Shown: positions 1 through 8,660, numbered from the stretch's first letter. The stretch: 64,000 bases of DNA from Exiguobacterium aurantiacum (GCF_001766415.1 NZ_MKXO01000005.1:148370-212369); one strand, 5' to 3'. Made by a program: numbers and translations. The notes: a model not told the origin generated them from the sequence alone.

Positions 1-10
1 TGCGTAACAT
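1..10 (-). CDS. Start of a leftward gene running off the window
   Basis: A Shine-Dalgarno AAAGGAG lies about 7 bases before an ATG (codons M-L-R) read leftward, after which the window ends. Only three codons are visible, so the product cannot be named. It lies downstream of, and codirectional with, the gene at 98-358, with a terminator-like hairpin between them. Confidence 0.55.
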
Positions 11-51
11 AGTATCAATCTCCTTTTCAAAATAGAGCCAAACAGCAAGAA

Positions 52-84
52 AGAGTCTTCTTCTCACACAGAGAATCTGACTCT
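52..84 (-). terminator. Terminator-like hairpin after the 86-aa gene
   Basis: Arms AGAGTC and GACTCT extend inward as TTCTC/GAGAA around a 5-base loop, with one 3-base internal loop. On the leftward transcript it is followed by TTTCTTG. It lies about 30 bases before the SD of the next leftward gene. Confidence 0.5.
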
Positions 85-97
85 TAGACATGAATCT

Positions 98-358
98 TTA
101 TTCCCAGAAGCGAGAATCGGTTTCCTCTTCTTCTTCCTCGAGTTCGAACGTAATTCGTTTATTCACCGGGTCAACGACAAAGTAGGCACCGTCTTGCTCG
201 ATGCTCTTAAACTGCATCACGTGATCACTGCCAATTTCTAAGGTGAGGCGGATTCGATTGTCGTCATCGACGAGCAAAATGCCGTCTTCTTTCAGCCACA
301 GCTCCATGACGGGTGAATAGCGTAACAGCCATTCGTTCGATAAAGGGATTTCATTCAT
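98..358 (-). CDS. Small acidic protein of unknown function (86 aa)
   Basis: I do not recognise this family. It is a soluble 86-residue protein with no signal peptide or membrane segment. The C-terminal quarter contains a run of glutamates (EEEEEE) before a short DSRFWE tail. The middle (residues about 25-70) looks like alternating beta strands. A good SD precedes the ATG. It is likely expressed and cytoplasmic, but no function can be assigned. Confidence 0.6.
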   Translation of the reverse strand: MNEIPLSNEWLLRYSPVMELWLKEDGILLVDDDNRIRLTLEIGSDHVMQFKSIEQDGAYFVVDPVNKRITFELEEEEEETDSRFWE

Positions 359-442
359 TCGTGTTTGTGCCTCCTACGGTCCAAGTCCGTTGTGCTCTTC
401 TATCTAGAATAGAATACCAAAAGTGGCGGGGGAACACGAGCG

Positions 443-685
443 TTATGTAGAGCGTTTGCGTGAACTGGAGTGCATGCGAGCGACGATGCGATCGATGCGC
501 TTTTGATTGCGCCTTTCTTTCAGGAGCACGTTCATTTGTGCGATAAGCTGTTTAAATGAAGATAGACCCATGGCGAGCAGCGCCGCGAACAAGAATGTGC
601 CGATCGGATCTTTGAAAAAACCGGTTTGGAGCGAGACGGACAAACCGACGACTGAAAGAATCGTGGTGAGAAAATAAAATAGCAT
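443..685 (-). CDS. Small membrane protein of unknown function (80 aa)
   Basis: I chose the ATG at 685 because AAGGGAGAG stands about 6 bases upstream; a longer reading to 784 has no SD and runs through a hairpin. The protein has two hydrophobic segments (about residues 2-18 and 26-42) followed by a strongly basic tail (KERRNQKRIDRIVARMHSSS), which suggests a small inner-membrane protein with a positively charged cytoplasmic tail. The family is not recognised. Confidence 0.55.
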   Translation of the reverse strand: MLFYFLTTILSVVGLSVSLQTGFFKDPIGTFLFAALLAMGLSSFKQLIAQMNVLLKERRNQKRIDRIVARMHSSSRKRST

Positions 686-738
686 GAGTGACTCTCCCTT
701 CCCAGATGATTCAATTGAAAAAACCGAACGTATTTCTC

Positions 739-777
739 GTTCGACAAGTGAGCAAAAAATTCCTTTTTTTGTCGAAC
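739..777. repeat. Inverted repeat between two small leftward genes
   Basis: Perfect 9-base arms GTTCGACAA and TTGTCGAAC are separated by about 21 bases rich in A and T runs. It lies just upstream of the small membrane protein gene starting at 685. It could be an RNA hairpin or a protein-binding site; there is no clear U-tract after the stem on the leftward transcript. Confidence 0.4.
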
Positions 778-782
778 AAAAC

Positions 783-813
783 AAAAAAACGCCTTCTGAC
801 GAGCGAGAGGGCG
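783..813 (-). terminator. Terminator of the 49-aa gene
   Basis: Leftward, directly after the stop at 815, a short GC stem (CGCC/GGCG plus an imperfect TC/GA extension) is followed by a run of seven T. Confidence 0.5.
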
Positions 814-814
814 C

Positions 815-964
815 TTACTCTTGAACCATCGTGACGGAAGACGACACGTTCGTATCGACACCGTTTGAGAATATGAAACTCAGCGAAGCGAGAAGAGCGA
901 AGAATGCAATCAAAAGGCCCTTCATGAAGCGTTTCGCAAATGAGCGAGATTGAACATCAAACAT
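815..964 (-). CDS. 49-aa single-pass membrane or secreted peptide
   Basis: This small gene starts at ATG 964 with a strong GGGGGA SD about 5 bases upstream and ends at TAA 815, followed by a terminator. The peptide begins MFDVQSRSFAKRFMKG, has one hydrophobic segment (about residues 16-33, LLIAFFALLASLSFIF) and ends in a short polar tail. Positively charged residues before the hydrophobic stretch suggest N-in topology or a signal anchor. The family is unknown; codon use and SD support a real gene. Confidence 0.55.
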   Translation of the reverse strand: MFDVQSRSFAKRFMKGLLIAFFALLASLSFIFSNGVDTNVSSSVTMVQE

Positions 965-1184
965 TTTATTTCCCCCGTTCGGACATTGCTGAAACCTGAT
1001 TTATAAACAACACTCCTTTAATAATAACGTTTTCAAAAAGTGGATACTAGATGGAAAAACATTGTTCACAAAATTGTCACAAAATTCCGGCTGATACTCG
1101 GTCGATTTAGAAGCTTGACGGTTGGGTGGTTCATTGTCTCGTTCACAAATTGGACACAATTGACCCGAAGCAGGAAAAGGAACG

Positions 1185-1193
1185 TGATATGAT
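1185..1193 (+). promoter_or_regulatory. Extended -10 promoter for cvfB
   Basis: TGATATGAT is a good extended -10 (TGnTATAAT) about 40-60 bases before the gene. No convincing -35 at 17 bases was seen. The rest of 965-1231 holds only AT-rich sequence. Confidence 0.45.
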
Positions 1194-1252
1194 TAAGAAC
1201 GTGTGTAGGTAGGTATACTGACAGTAATAAGATGAAAAAGGATGTGTATAGA

Positions 1253-2104
1253 ATGGTATTACGTGCAGGAGATGTAGTCGATCTAGTTGCGGAACGTTCA
1301 GCCGATTTTGGCGTATTTATTGGGAACGGCCGTGAAGAGGTATTACTTCATCGGAAAGAACAAACAGAAGAAGTCACAGTCGGTCAAACGGTGCGTGTCT
1401 TCCTTTATCACGACTCGGAAGGCCGTCTCGCTTCGACGATGACGATTCCGAACGTATCGTTTGAAGAATATGAATGGTTCGAGGTGACAGGCGTTCGCTA
1501 CAATACGGGCGTGTTCGTCAACATCGGCATTCAAAAGGATGTGCTCGTCTCGCTCGACGACCTTCCTGAAAACCGGACATATTGGCCGAAAGAAGGCGAT
1601 AAGCTATGCGTCCGTCTCAAATACGATCAAAAAGGCCGTCTTCTCGGAGAACCGGCTCATTATGCGTATTTGAACTTGCTCGCCCGTCCCGCCAAAGAAG
1701 AGTGGGGCAATCAAGACGTTCAAGCGATCGTCGTCAACAAACGTGACGTCGGTGTCAACGTCTGGGTCGAGAATGAATCACTCGGTTTCTTACATGAAGC
1801 AGAGATGACGCGGTGGCCGCGTCTCGGCGAACAGTTAGCAGTACGTGTGACGCAAGTGAAGCAAGACGGTACCGTTCTTGTATCGATGAAACCGCGAGCG
1901 TATGAAGCGATCGACCCGGATGCGGAAAGCATTCGTTCTTACATCGAAGAACGCGGTGGTGAAATGCCTTACGGCGACAAGACAGCCCCAGACGTGATCG
2001 ACCGTGAGTTTGGCATGAGCAAGGCGGCCTTCAAACGGGCGCTCGGGAAGCTCTTGAAAGAAAAGCAAGTTGAAAAACTCGACAACGGGTATAAATTGAA
2101 ATAA
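1253..2104 (+). CDS. cvfB: S1-domain RNA-binding protein CvfB/YitL
   Basis: This is a member of the conserved virulence factor B family (YitL in B. subtilis), cytoplasmic RNA-binding proteins built from tandem S1-like OB folds and a C-terminal winged helix. Visible here are beta-rich repeats around residues 1-60, 65-130 and 140-205 and the typical C-terminal segment (DGEMPYGDK-like, then FGMSKAAFKRALGKLLKE) around residues 225-283. Length (283 aa) fits the family. I prefer ATG 1253 because AAAAGGA precedes it; an in-frame ATG at 1232 has a poorer SD. It is apparently monocistronic. Confidence 0.85.
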   Translation: MVLRAGDVVDLVAERSADFGVFIGNGREEVLLHRKEQTEEVTVGQTVRVFLYHDSEGRLASTMTIPNVSFEEYEWFEVTGVRYNTGVFVNIGIQKDVLVSLDDLPENRTYWPKEGDKLCVRLKYDQKGRLLGEPAHYAYLNLLARPAKEEWGNQDVQAIVVNKRDVGVNVWVENESLGFLHEAEMTRWPRLGEQLAVRVTQVKQDGTVLVSMKPRAYEAIDPDAESIRSYIEERGGEMPYGDKTAPDVIDREFGMSKAAFKRALGKLLKEKQVEKLDNGYKLK

Positions 2105-2211
2105 GATTACTCATGTCCAGGTGGCTAAAAAAAGTTTTAGAATGTATTTCTTTCATTTTAGAAACAAATGCGGTATAGTAATAAGAGTTGACTACGAGGA
2201 AACATTTAAAG

Positions 2212-2243
2212 AACGTCTGCAGAACTAACCTCAGACGTTTTTT
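2212..2243 (+). terminator. Intrinsic terminator in the cshA 5' leader
   Basis: Perfect 8-base arms AACGTCTG and CAGACGTT enclose a 12-base loop and are followed by TTTT. The hairpin ends only about 10 bases before the cshA SD, and a possible -10 (TATAGT, 2174-2179) lies upstream. It may terminate cvfB transcripts, attenuate cshA, or both. Confidence 0.65.
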
Positions 2244-2266
2244 GCATGAACAAAGGAGAATATAAT

Positions 2267-3796
2267 TTGACAAAATTTCAAGATTTACAGTTAAGTGAAG
2301 CATTAGTAAAAGGTGTACTCAAAATGGGCTTCGAGGAAGCGACACCGATCCAAGCTGAAACAATCCCAATCGCACTTACAGGAGCGGATGTATTAGGCCA
2401 AGCACAAACAGGTACAGGGAAAACAGCAGCTTTCGGTATTCCGACAATTGAGCGAATCGACACAAAGGCGCGTCAAGTCCAAGCACTTGTTCTTGCACCG
2501 ACACGTGAACTTGCGATTCAAGTTGCAGAAGAGTTAAACAAAATCGGGGAAACGAAGCGTGTATACGCACTTCCTGTATACGGTGGTCAGCAAATCGACC
2601 GCCAAATCCGCGGCTTGAAAAAGAATCCGCAAATCGTCGTTGCGACACCTGGACGTCTCATGGACCACATGAAACGCAAGACGATCAAACTCGACGAGAT
2701 CCAAACAGTGATCTTGGATGAGGCGGATGAAATGCTCAACATGGGCTTCGTTGAAGATATCGAGATGATTTTGAAAGGCCTTCCGGCTGAACGTCAAACG
2801 CTTCTCTTCTCAGCGACAATGCCACCACAAATCAAGAAGATCGCTGAGCGCTTCATGAAGTCGCCAACGATCATCAAAGTAAAATCGAAGGAAATGACAG
2901 TTGAAAACATCAACCAACAGTTCCTCGAATTGCGCGAAGGTCAAAAATTCGATACACTTTGCCGTTTGATCGACATCGACTCACCAGAACTCAGCATCAT
3001 CTTCGCTCGTACGAAGAAACGTGTTGACGAAGTTACAGAAGCACTCATCAAACGTGGTTACACGGCTGATGGCCTTCACGGTGACTTGACGCAATCAAAA
3101 CGTGACCAAGTCATCCGTCGTTTCAAAAACGGCACGATCGACATCTTGGTCGCAACAGATGTAGCGGCGCGTGGACTTGATATCACAGGTGTCACACACG
3201 TATACAACTTTGACGTCCCACAAGATCCGGAAAGCTACGTGCACCGTATCGGACGTACAGGCCGTGCTGGTAAAACAGGTACTGCCCTTACGTTCATCAC
3301 GCCACGTGAATTCGGTCAAGTGAAGTCAATCGAACGTGTGACGAACAAGAAAATGAACCGTCGTCACGTACCGACGATCGCAGAAGTACTTGAAGGAAAC
3401 CAAAAGCAATCAGCTGAAGATTTGATCGAACGCGTTCAAGCGGGCGACTTCAAAGCTTACACGCAACTTGCGACTGAGCTCCTTGAAGAGTACGAAGCAG
3501 TCGAGCTTCTCGCAGCAGCACTTCGTGGTTTGACGAAAGAGCCAGATTCAACACCTGTTGAAATCTCTTACGCAGAACCAGTCCGTGTGAAACGTCAAGG
3601 TGGACGCAACGACCGCGGTGGATACCGTGGCGGCGCACGCAGTGGCGGCGGAGACCGTCGCACTGGCGGCGGAGACCGTGGCGGACGCTCAGGCGAACGT
3701 AGCGGTGGCGGTGGATACCGTGGAAAACGCACTGGTGGGACTGACGATCGTCGTCGCTCATCAGAAGACCGTGGCCCACGTCGTCCGCGTGACTAA
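2267..3796 (+). CDS. cshA: DEAD-box RNA helicase CshA
   Basis: This is an ATP-dependent RNA helicase acting in RNA decay, ribosome assembly and cold adaptation. All motifs are present in order: Q motif ([10 protein letters not shown]), Walker [19 protein letters not shown] (LDEADEM), SAT (FSATMP) and HRIGRTGR. A long arginine/glycine-rich tail (about residues 440-505, RGG and GGGDR repeats) would bind RNA. I prefer the TTG at 2267: AAAGGAG sits 8 bases upstream and the product begins [10 protein letters not shown] as in known CshA; the ATG at 2246 lies before the SD. A terminator hairpin lies in its leader. Length is about 509 aa. Confidence 0.93.
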   Translation: MTKFQDLQLSEALVKGVLKMGFEEATPIQAETIPIALTGADVLGQAQTGTGKTAAFGIPTIERIDTKARQVQALVLAPTRELAIQVAEELNKIGETKRVYALPVYGGQQIDRQIRGLKKNPQIVVATPGRLMDHMKRKTIKLDEIQTVILDEADEMLNMGFVEDIEMILKGLPAERQTLLFSATMPPQIKKIAERFMKSPTIIKVKSKEMTVENINQQFLELREGQKFDTLCRLIDIDSPELSIIFARTKKRVDEVTEALIKRGYTADGLHGDLTQSKRDQVIRRFKNGTIDILVATDVAARGLDITGVTHVYNFDVPQDPESYVHRIGRTGRAGKTGTALTFITPREFGQVKSIERVTNKKMNRRHVPTIAEVLEGNQKQSAEDLIERVQAGDFKAYTQLATELLEEYEAVELLAAALRGLTKEPDSTPVEISYAEPVRVKRQGGRNDRGGYRGGARSGGGDRRTGGGDRGGRSGERSGGGGYRGKRTGGTDDRRRSSEDRGPRRPRD

Positions 3797-3807
3797 TCGA
3801 TAAAACG

Positions 3808-3846
3808 AAAACCGCATTTCCTTAAGTGGATTTGCGGTTTTTTTAT
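3808..3846 (+). terminator. cshA terminator
   Basis: AAAACCGCA pairs with TGCGGTTTT and is followed by a T-run, starting 12 bases after the cshA stop. Confidence 0.85.
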
Positions 3847-3898
3847 TTATCTCATGCTACACTGAACGAGTAGAGATTGAAGGATGAGGTGTCAACGG

Positions 3899-4150
3899 AT
3901 GGTAGAACTAGGTTTAGGTCTCGTCATATTATTGGCGTGCATCCTAGCATTGAAGCCGATTGTTATGCGGACAGTACGTCTGAATTTCCGATATATTCCG
4001 GTCGCCACACTTTTGTTTGGCGCGATGATTTGGTTAGTCATGGCCATCGGCGTCGGCGGGAAGATGGGAATCGGATACGGTGTGATGAGTATCGTGTATT
4101 TTATTGCTTGTTTCGGTGCCTATATGTATGTGCATACACGAGCGAGCTGA
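3899..4150 (+). CDS. Small three-helix membrane protein of unknown function (83 aa)
   Basis: ATG 3899 is chosen because GAGGTG lies 7 bases upstream. The protein is almost wholly hydrophobic with three predicted membrane segments (about residues 2-22, 32-53 and 56-78). I do not recognise the family. Its stop codon lies in the loop of a terminator-like hairpin, and ykuI follows 46 bases later on the same strand. Confidence 0.6.
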   Translation: MVELGLGLVILLACILALKPIVMRTVRLNFRYIPVATLLFGAMIWLVMAIGVGGKMGIGYGVMSIVYFIACFGAYMYVHTRAS

Positions 4151-4170
4151 AACCGGCTCGCTTTCTTGTT
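4141..4170 (+). terminator. Terminator-like hairpin between the 83-aa gene and ykuI
   Basis: Arms AGCGAGC and GCTCGCT flank a loop that holds the TGA of the upstream gene; TTTCTTGTTT follows. The SD of ykuI is about 12 bases further on. Confidence 0.55.
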
Positions 4171-4196
4171 TCGAAAATGAGGATGAGGTGATCCAA

Positions 4197-5381
4197 TTGG
4201 ATGCAGTGGATGTGATGATGAATCCAAATGAAGTCGAAGTGACGTATGAACCGATTTTCGGGGCGGCCACGTTTCAAGTGGAAGGCTACATGGTACACGG
4301 CCATTTCAGGGGCGAGTCGCTCACCCCGTTCTTTTATGATGACGACGTACCTGTCGAGTATCAACTCGACATCGCCAAGCGGATGGAACGGTTGGCCGCC
4401 GAAGCGTTGCGTGACGAAAAGCAGTTCGTCACGTTCCGCTGCCGGTCGGAATGGATCCTTGAAGAAGGGGGCGAAGCATTTTTAGCACCGTTACGGGAAT
4501 TGAACTTCCCGCTCCACCGGATATTTGTGACACTTCAAGGGACCGAGCTCGTCGATGTGTCTCGTCTGTCCCGTGTCGTCCAATATTATCGATCTTCTGG
4601 TGTGAGAGTCGCGCTCGACTTCGCGGAGTCGACGAGTATCGAGGACATCATGACGATTGCACCGGAGTTGTTGCTTGTCGATTTAGCAACGATGGTCGAG
4701 AAGAAGACGTTGTCGGTGACTTACCCCCAAATGCTCCAGACGATGGAATACATCGCTTCGAAACTCGGGGCCCCGCTGCTTTATAAGTCAATCGATCATC
4801 TCGGTCAGTTGCGTTACGCCTGGCAGCACGGTGGGAGTTACTACATGGGCGGCTTGTTAGGTCGTCAAGAGGATTTCCCGCCGCGTGAAGCAAAAGGAAT
4901 GAGTGTGCTCACGCAAGAAGTTCCAGCGTTCTTCCTGCACGACCAAGAGCGATTGAAGCGGTTGTATGAGCTAGAATTCGAACTTCACGGAAAAGTCGCG
5001 GAGCTCGTCCAAACCGGGAAATGGTCACGGGATAAGAAGGATGAATGGCTGCTCCATATCGCCCCTAAATTAGAAGGGATGCTCGTCCGCTACTACTTGA
5101 CCGATCAAACGGGCTTCCAGACGAGTGCGAACGTCTACCAAGAGCAACACGTTTGGAAAGTCGATAACACATACCGAGGCTATAACTGGAGTTTTCGACC
5201 GTACTTTATCCGGACGATGGCGGCGATGAGTGTTCGTGGGCGGGGCTATTTGTCGGAAGACTATCGCGACTTCAGCTCCAACGAAGTGACACGTACGTTC
5301 AGCTACCCGTTACCGGACGGCATGTTTTTGTTCGCCGATTTATCAGAAGAGTACTTATACCAAAACCGATTATTAGATTGA
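4197..5381 (+). CDS. ykuI: YkuI-like EAL-fold protein with a degenerate active site
   Basis: This is homologous over its whole length to B. subtilis YkuI, an EAL domain plus a C-terminal PAS-like YkuI_C domain. The N-terminal about 240 residues form the EAL fold and the C-terminal domain (about 250-394) ends with NWSFRPYF and TRTFSYPLPDGMFLFADLS. The EAL signature is replaced by MVH (residues 32-34) and the usual Asn, Glu, Lys, Glu and Gln positions of phosphodiesterases read as other residues (FRC, TLQGT, LLVDL, LYKSI, YYMGG). Hydrolysis of c-di-GMP is therefore very unlikely. Start TTG 4197 has GAGGTG six bases upstream. The stop overlaps the map leader region. Confidence 0.82.
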   Translation: MDAVDVMMNPNEVEVTYEPIFGAATFQVEGYMVHGHFRGESLTPFFYDDDVPVEYQLDIAKRMERLAAEALRDEKQFVTFRCRSEWILEEGGEAFLAPLRELNFPLHRIFVTLQGTELVDVSRLSRVVQYYRSSGVRVALDFAESTSIEDIMTIAPELLLVDLATMVEKKTLSVTYPQMLQTMEYIASKLGAPLLYKSIDHLGQLRYAWQHGGSYYMGGLLGRQEDFPPREAKGMSVLTQEVPAFFLHDQERLKRLYELEFELHGKVAELVQTGKWSRDKKDEWLLHIAPKLEGMLVRYYLTDQTGFQTSANVYQEQHVWKVDNTYRGYNWSFRPYFIRTMAAMSVRGRGYLSEDYRDFSSNEVTRTFSYPLPDGMFLFADLSEEYLYQNRLLD

Positions 5382-5392
5382 GAGGGATTATG

Positions 5393-6148
5393 ATGTTTGA
5401 TTACGATTATGATGCGTTGCGTGAGATTGGGAGAATCGTCGCCCGGGCAAGGGATGAGATGGCACGGGCCGTCACGCCAGGGATGACGACGAAAGAGCTC
5501 GATGCGATCGGGCAACGTATTCTTAAAGAAGAAGGAGCGGCCTCGGCGCCGATTACGATGTATGAGTTTCCGGGCTATACGTGTATCTCCATCAATGAAG
5601 TGGCTGCCCACGGAATTCCAGGTAAAGAAGTCATTAAAGACGGGGACATCGTCAATGTCGATGTGTCTGCCGTGAAAGATGGCTATTATGCAGACACGGG
5701 ACGAACGGTGATCGCCGGCACACCGAAATCGCCAGAGCATGTCCGCTTAGTCGAGGTCTCGCTCACGTCGCTCGAAGCAGGTCTCAGCAAAGTGAAGGCC
5801 GGTACGAAAGTGAACCAGATCGGAAAAGCGATTTACGCGGATGTCCGCAAAAATGGCTTCACCGTCATTCGAAACTTGGCAGGTCATGGACTCGGCCGCA
5901 CGCTCCACGGCGAACCGGAGACGATCTCCAACTATTATAGCCGGGAAGAGAATGACATCTTGAAAGTCGGTCAAGTCATCGCAGTCGAGACGTTCGTCTC
6001 GACGAAAGACGAGATCGTCTACCAGTCAGAAGAGGATGGCTGGGCGTTGTTCACACCGAACGACAGCCCCGTCTCGCAGTTTGAGCACACGGTCATCGTG
6101 ACCGAGGACGGCTATGAAGTGTTGACTGGCACGTTCCGAGAAGAATGA
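5393..6148 (+). CDS. map: Methionine aminopeptidase, type I
   Basis: This enzyme removes the initiator methionine from nascent proteins. The pita-bread fold metal ligands are visible: DVSAVKDGYYADTGRT (two Asp), GHGLGR (His), AVETF (Glu) and FEHTVIVTEDG (Glu). Length is 251 aa, like the B. subtilis YflG/MapB type. GAGAGGG precedes two adjacent ATGs; the second (5393) has the better spacing. It begins 11 bases after the ykuI stop and is probably cotranscribed with it. This copy may be an accessory paralogue, since the housekeeping map usually sits with secY/adk. Confidence 0.9.
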   Translation: MFDYDYDALREIGRIVARARDEMARAVTPGMTTKELDAIGQRILKEEGAASAPITMYEFPGYTCISINEVAAHGIPGKEVIKDGDIVNVDVSAVKDGYYADTGRTVIAGTPKSPEHVRLVEVSLTSLEAGLSKVKAGTKVNQIGKAIYADVRKNGFTVIRNLAGHGLGRTLHGEPETISNYYSREENDILKVGQVIAVETFVSTKDEIVYQSEEDGWALFTPNDSPVSQFEHTVIVTEDGYEVLTGTFREE

Positions 6149-6155
6149 CGCAATC

Positions 6156-6191
6156 AAACAAGGATACAGACCGCGGTCTGTATCCTTGTTT
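6156..6191. terminator. Bidirectional terminator between map and menC
   Basis: A perfect 18-base-arm palindrome centred on CCGCGG begins with AAACAAGG and ends with CCTTGTTT, so it can end both converging transcripts. Confidence 0.85.
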
Positions 6192-7257
6192 ACGTTAATT
6201 GGATGATTTGTTCGCTTAACTGATGAATCTTTTTCCAATCCGGAGTGACGACGTCAGGGATCGAGAGTTGACCGTTTTCGACTTCGAGCGGCGTATCGAG
6301 CAGGTCAGTCTCAAAATAGGCGCTCGTTCCGGCCATGTCGGCCGGATAGGCGGCACCCGTCAACGAGGCGAATAAGAGCGTATGATAACGGCCGATCGAT
6401 GATTCGTACATACCGCCGACCCAATACGGAGTACCGCTGTCACGGATTGCGAGCGCCTCGGTCAATCCCCCGACGCGGGCGGGTTTGATATTGACGATGC
6501 GTCCGGCCCGAAGCCGATTCATCGTCTCGACGTCTTGTCGTGAGGTGATGGACTCGTCAAGACAAATGGGCGTCTTGAGTTTTGTTTGCAGGTCGGCCGA
6601 TTCGACCCAGCAGTCGCTCGGATAAGGCTGTTCGATCATCAAGAGGCGATGGGCGTCGAGTTGTTCGAACCAGTCGAGCGGCTGCTCGTGCGCACTGCCG
6701 TTCAAGTCGATCATGAGCGGAGCGTCCGGGAAAAAAGTCCGCACTTCCGCGAGCGCCGTCAATAGCTCATGAGGCGAAGCTTTCAACTTGATCCGTTCGA
6801 ACCCGGAATCGAGCGCCTGTTCGATCGCGTTCAACGTTTGGGTGAGCAAGCCGATCCCAATCGTCCGCCCGCAAGCGACGTGATGTCCGGCTTGCAAAAG
6901 TTGTTTTAGCGTCACGCCAGCACGGGCGGCCTCGATTTCCCAGAGTGCACTCTCCCACATCGCTTTTGCCATCGGGTGCCCGATAATCGAACGGACATGG
7001 TCTGGAAATGTGGTCGCGCTGACCGTCTGCCCGTTCAACAATCGATAGATCAGTTCAGACGTGTCGACGGTCGAGCGGACCGTCTCCGACGTGTACCACG
7101 GCGTCTCAAAGGCGACACCTTCCCCGTATCCGACTGCTCCATCGGTCGTTTCGAGACGGAGAATGACCGTCCGTCTCGTCGTCAAAACGGCATGGGCTGT
7201 TACAAGTGGATGTTTGAACGTAAGTGGGACGATGTAAAGGTCAGCTCGTTGAATCAT
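6190..7257 (-). CDS. menC: o-Succinylbenzoate synthase
   Basis: It dehydrates SHCHC to o-succinylbenzoate in menaquinone synthesis. Enolase-superfamily residues are visible: catalytic Lys in RIKLKASP, metal ligands in MIDLNG, IEQPY and CLDES, and the second Lys in NIKPARVGG. Length 355 aa is typical. It overlaps the end of menE by 17 bases with AAAGGAG inside menE, so translation is probably coupled. It is last in the leftward men cluster. Convergent with map. Confidence 0.92.
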   Translation of the reverse strand: MIQRADLYIVPLTFKHPLVTAHAVLTTRRTVILRLETTDGAVGYGEGVAFETPWYTSETVRSTVDTSELIYRLLNGQTVSATTFPDHVRSIIGHPMAKAMWESALWEIEAARAGVTLKQLLQAGHHVACGRTIGIGLLTQTLNAIEQALDSGFERIKLKASPHELLTALAEVRTFFPDAPLMIDLNGSAHEQPLDWFEQLDAHRLLMIEQPYPSDCWVESADLQTKLKTPICLDESITSRQDVETMNRLRAGRIVNIKPARVGGLTEALAIRDSGTPYWVGGMYESSIGRYHTLLFASLTGAAYPADMAGTSAYFETDLLDTPLEVENGQLSIPDVVTPDWKKIHQLSEQIIQLT

Positions 7258-8611
7258 AATCGGTCTCCTTTAAGCGGTGCCTCATCAATTTTCCGTTGGC
7301 GTTTCGTGGGAGCTGAGTGACCGTGATCAACGCCTTCGGGTGCTTATACTTAGCGAGGTGGTCGTTTAAAATTTGCGTAAGTTCGTGAGGGTCGTACGTT
7401 CCGACGATATAGGCGATCGGGACGGCGCCCCATGTCGGGTCAGGCTTCCCGGTGACACCTGCGTCCTCGATACCGGGGCATCGCAACAGGACGCTCTCGA
7501 TCTCCGCGGGATAGATGTTTTCTCCGCCCGAGATGATCAAGTCGCTCCGGCGATCGAAAACATATAAATAGCCGTCTTGGATCGTTCCGAGGTCGCCGGT
7601 TCGCCAGTACCTGTCCTCGGTCCAAGCGTTCGCTTCCGATTCGTTATAATAGCCGGGCGTGACGGTCGGGCCATTGACTTCGATCTCACCATCGCGACTG
7701 ATACGGATGCGGGTCGGTGCGATCGCTTGACCGCTTGAACCGATATGGTCCAGTGCTTCGGACGGCAACAACGTCGCGACTTGGGAGCAAGTTTCCGTCA
7801 TCCCGTACGTCTGCGCGATCGGCAAGTGGCGGCGGTCTGCTTCTTCGAGCAACGGCCGTGGCACCGGTCCGCCTCCGACGAGGATGACGCGGAGATGGTG
7901 ACTTGTCAATCCTGCGTCGAGCAGTCGCCCGAGCATGATGGCGACGAGGGAAAGATGGGTGATCCGTTCGGACGCGATCAATTGGATCGTACGCAAGACG
8001 TCGAACTTCGGTTCAACGTATAATGCTGAGCCGAACAGGGCGCAGCGGTACACTTGAGCGAGTCCGCTCATGTGGAACAGCGGTGTGACGACGAGCATGC
8101 GGTCGGTCGGCTCGTATCCGAGATGTTTTTTTGCGGCCTCGGCGCTCGCGCGATGATTTCCGTACGTCTGTTGCACCGCTTTGGCGTGTCCGGTCGTGCC
8201 GGACGTAAACATGAGCGATATGACCTCGTCACGCCCCCAGCGATGATGTCGGCGCAATGGCTCTTGATCGCGTACGCTCACGTCGATTTGAGGGACGTTG
8301 AGGTCGATTTCCTGATCGACGAGTAAGATGTCGATGTGGGCCTTGTCGAGTTGCATCGCGAGTTCGCTTGTGGTCAGCCGTGTATTCAACGGGACGAGTA
8401 CTTTTCCGAGCAAATGGACGGCGTGGACTGCGACGACATAGTCTTTACTATTTGACGCATACAGTCCGATGTGACGAGCATCTGGAACGGTCCGGCCTAA
8501 AAAGTGTGCCAAGCGCGAGCTCTCATCGATCAATTCGCCCCACGTCAGACGTTCCGTTGCGGTGACGAGGGCGATCGTGTCGACAGGATGTTGCTTCAAA
8601 TCATAATCCAT
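7241..8611 (-). CDS. menE: o-Succinylbenzoate-CoA ligase
   Basis: It activates o-succinylbenzoate with CoA via an adenylate. The AMP-binding motif MFTSGTTGHAKAV, the YGMTE motif, the hinge region (YWRTGDLG, DLIISGGENIYPAEIE) and the C-terminal lysine region NANGKLM are all present. About 456 aa. I prefer the ATG whose SD is GGAGG eight bases upstream; an in-frame TTG overlaps that SD. A strong terminator hairpin sits immediately before the SD, leaving no room for a promoter, so expression must come by readthrough from menB or from a promoter inside menB. Confidence 0.92.
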   Translation of the reverse strand: MDYDLKQHPVDTIALVTATERLTWGELIDESSRLAHFLGRTVPDARHIGLYASNSKDYVVAVHAVHLLGKVLVPLNTRLTTSELAMQLDKAHIDILLVDQEIDLNVPQIDVSVRDQEPLRRHHRWGRDEVISLMFTSGTTGHAKAVQQTYGNHRASAEAAKKHLGYEPTDRMLVVTPLFHMSGLAQVYRCALFGSALYVEPKFDVLRTIQLIASERITHLSLVAIMLGRLLDAGLTSHHLRVILVGGGPVPRPLLEEADRRHLPIAQTYGMTETCSQVATLLPSEALDHIGSSGQAIAPTRIRISRDGEIEVNGPTVTPGYYNESEANAWTEDRYWRTGDLGTIQDGYLYVFDRRSDLIISGGENIYPAEIESVLLRCPGIEDAGVTGKPDPTWGAVPIAYIVGTYDPHELTQILNDHLAKYKHPKALITVTQLPRNANGKLMRHRLKETDYDSTS

Positions 8612-8623
8612 TACAATTACCTC

Positions 8624-8653
8624 CAAAAAAAGAGTAGCGAATTCGCTACTCTC
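8624..8653 (-). terminator. Intrinsic terminator between menB and menE
   Basis: A perfect palindrome with arms AGAGTAGCGAA/TTCGCTACTCT is followed leftward by seven T and then directly by the menE SD GGAGG. It would reduce menE-menC relative to menF-D-H-B. Confidence 0.85.
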
Positions 8654-8660
8654 TTACGAT

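Noticed and set aside
3590..3780. Tandem GC-rich repeats near the end of cshA
   Set aside because: They encode the RGG-type tail of the helicase; not a separate repeat element or CRISPR.
3600..3803. Rightward 67-residue frame inside the cshA tail, rich in Ala/Val/Asp
   Set aside because: It is an out-of-frame reading of the RGG repeats with no SD.
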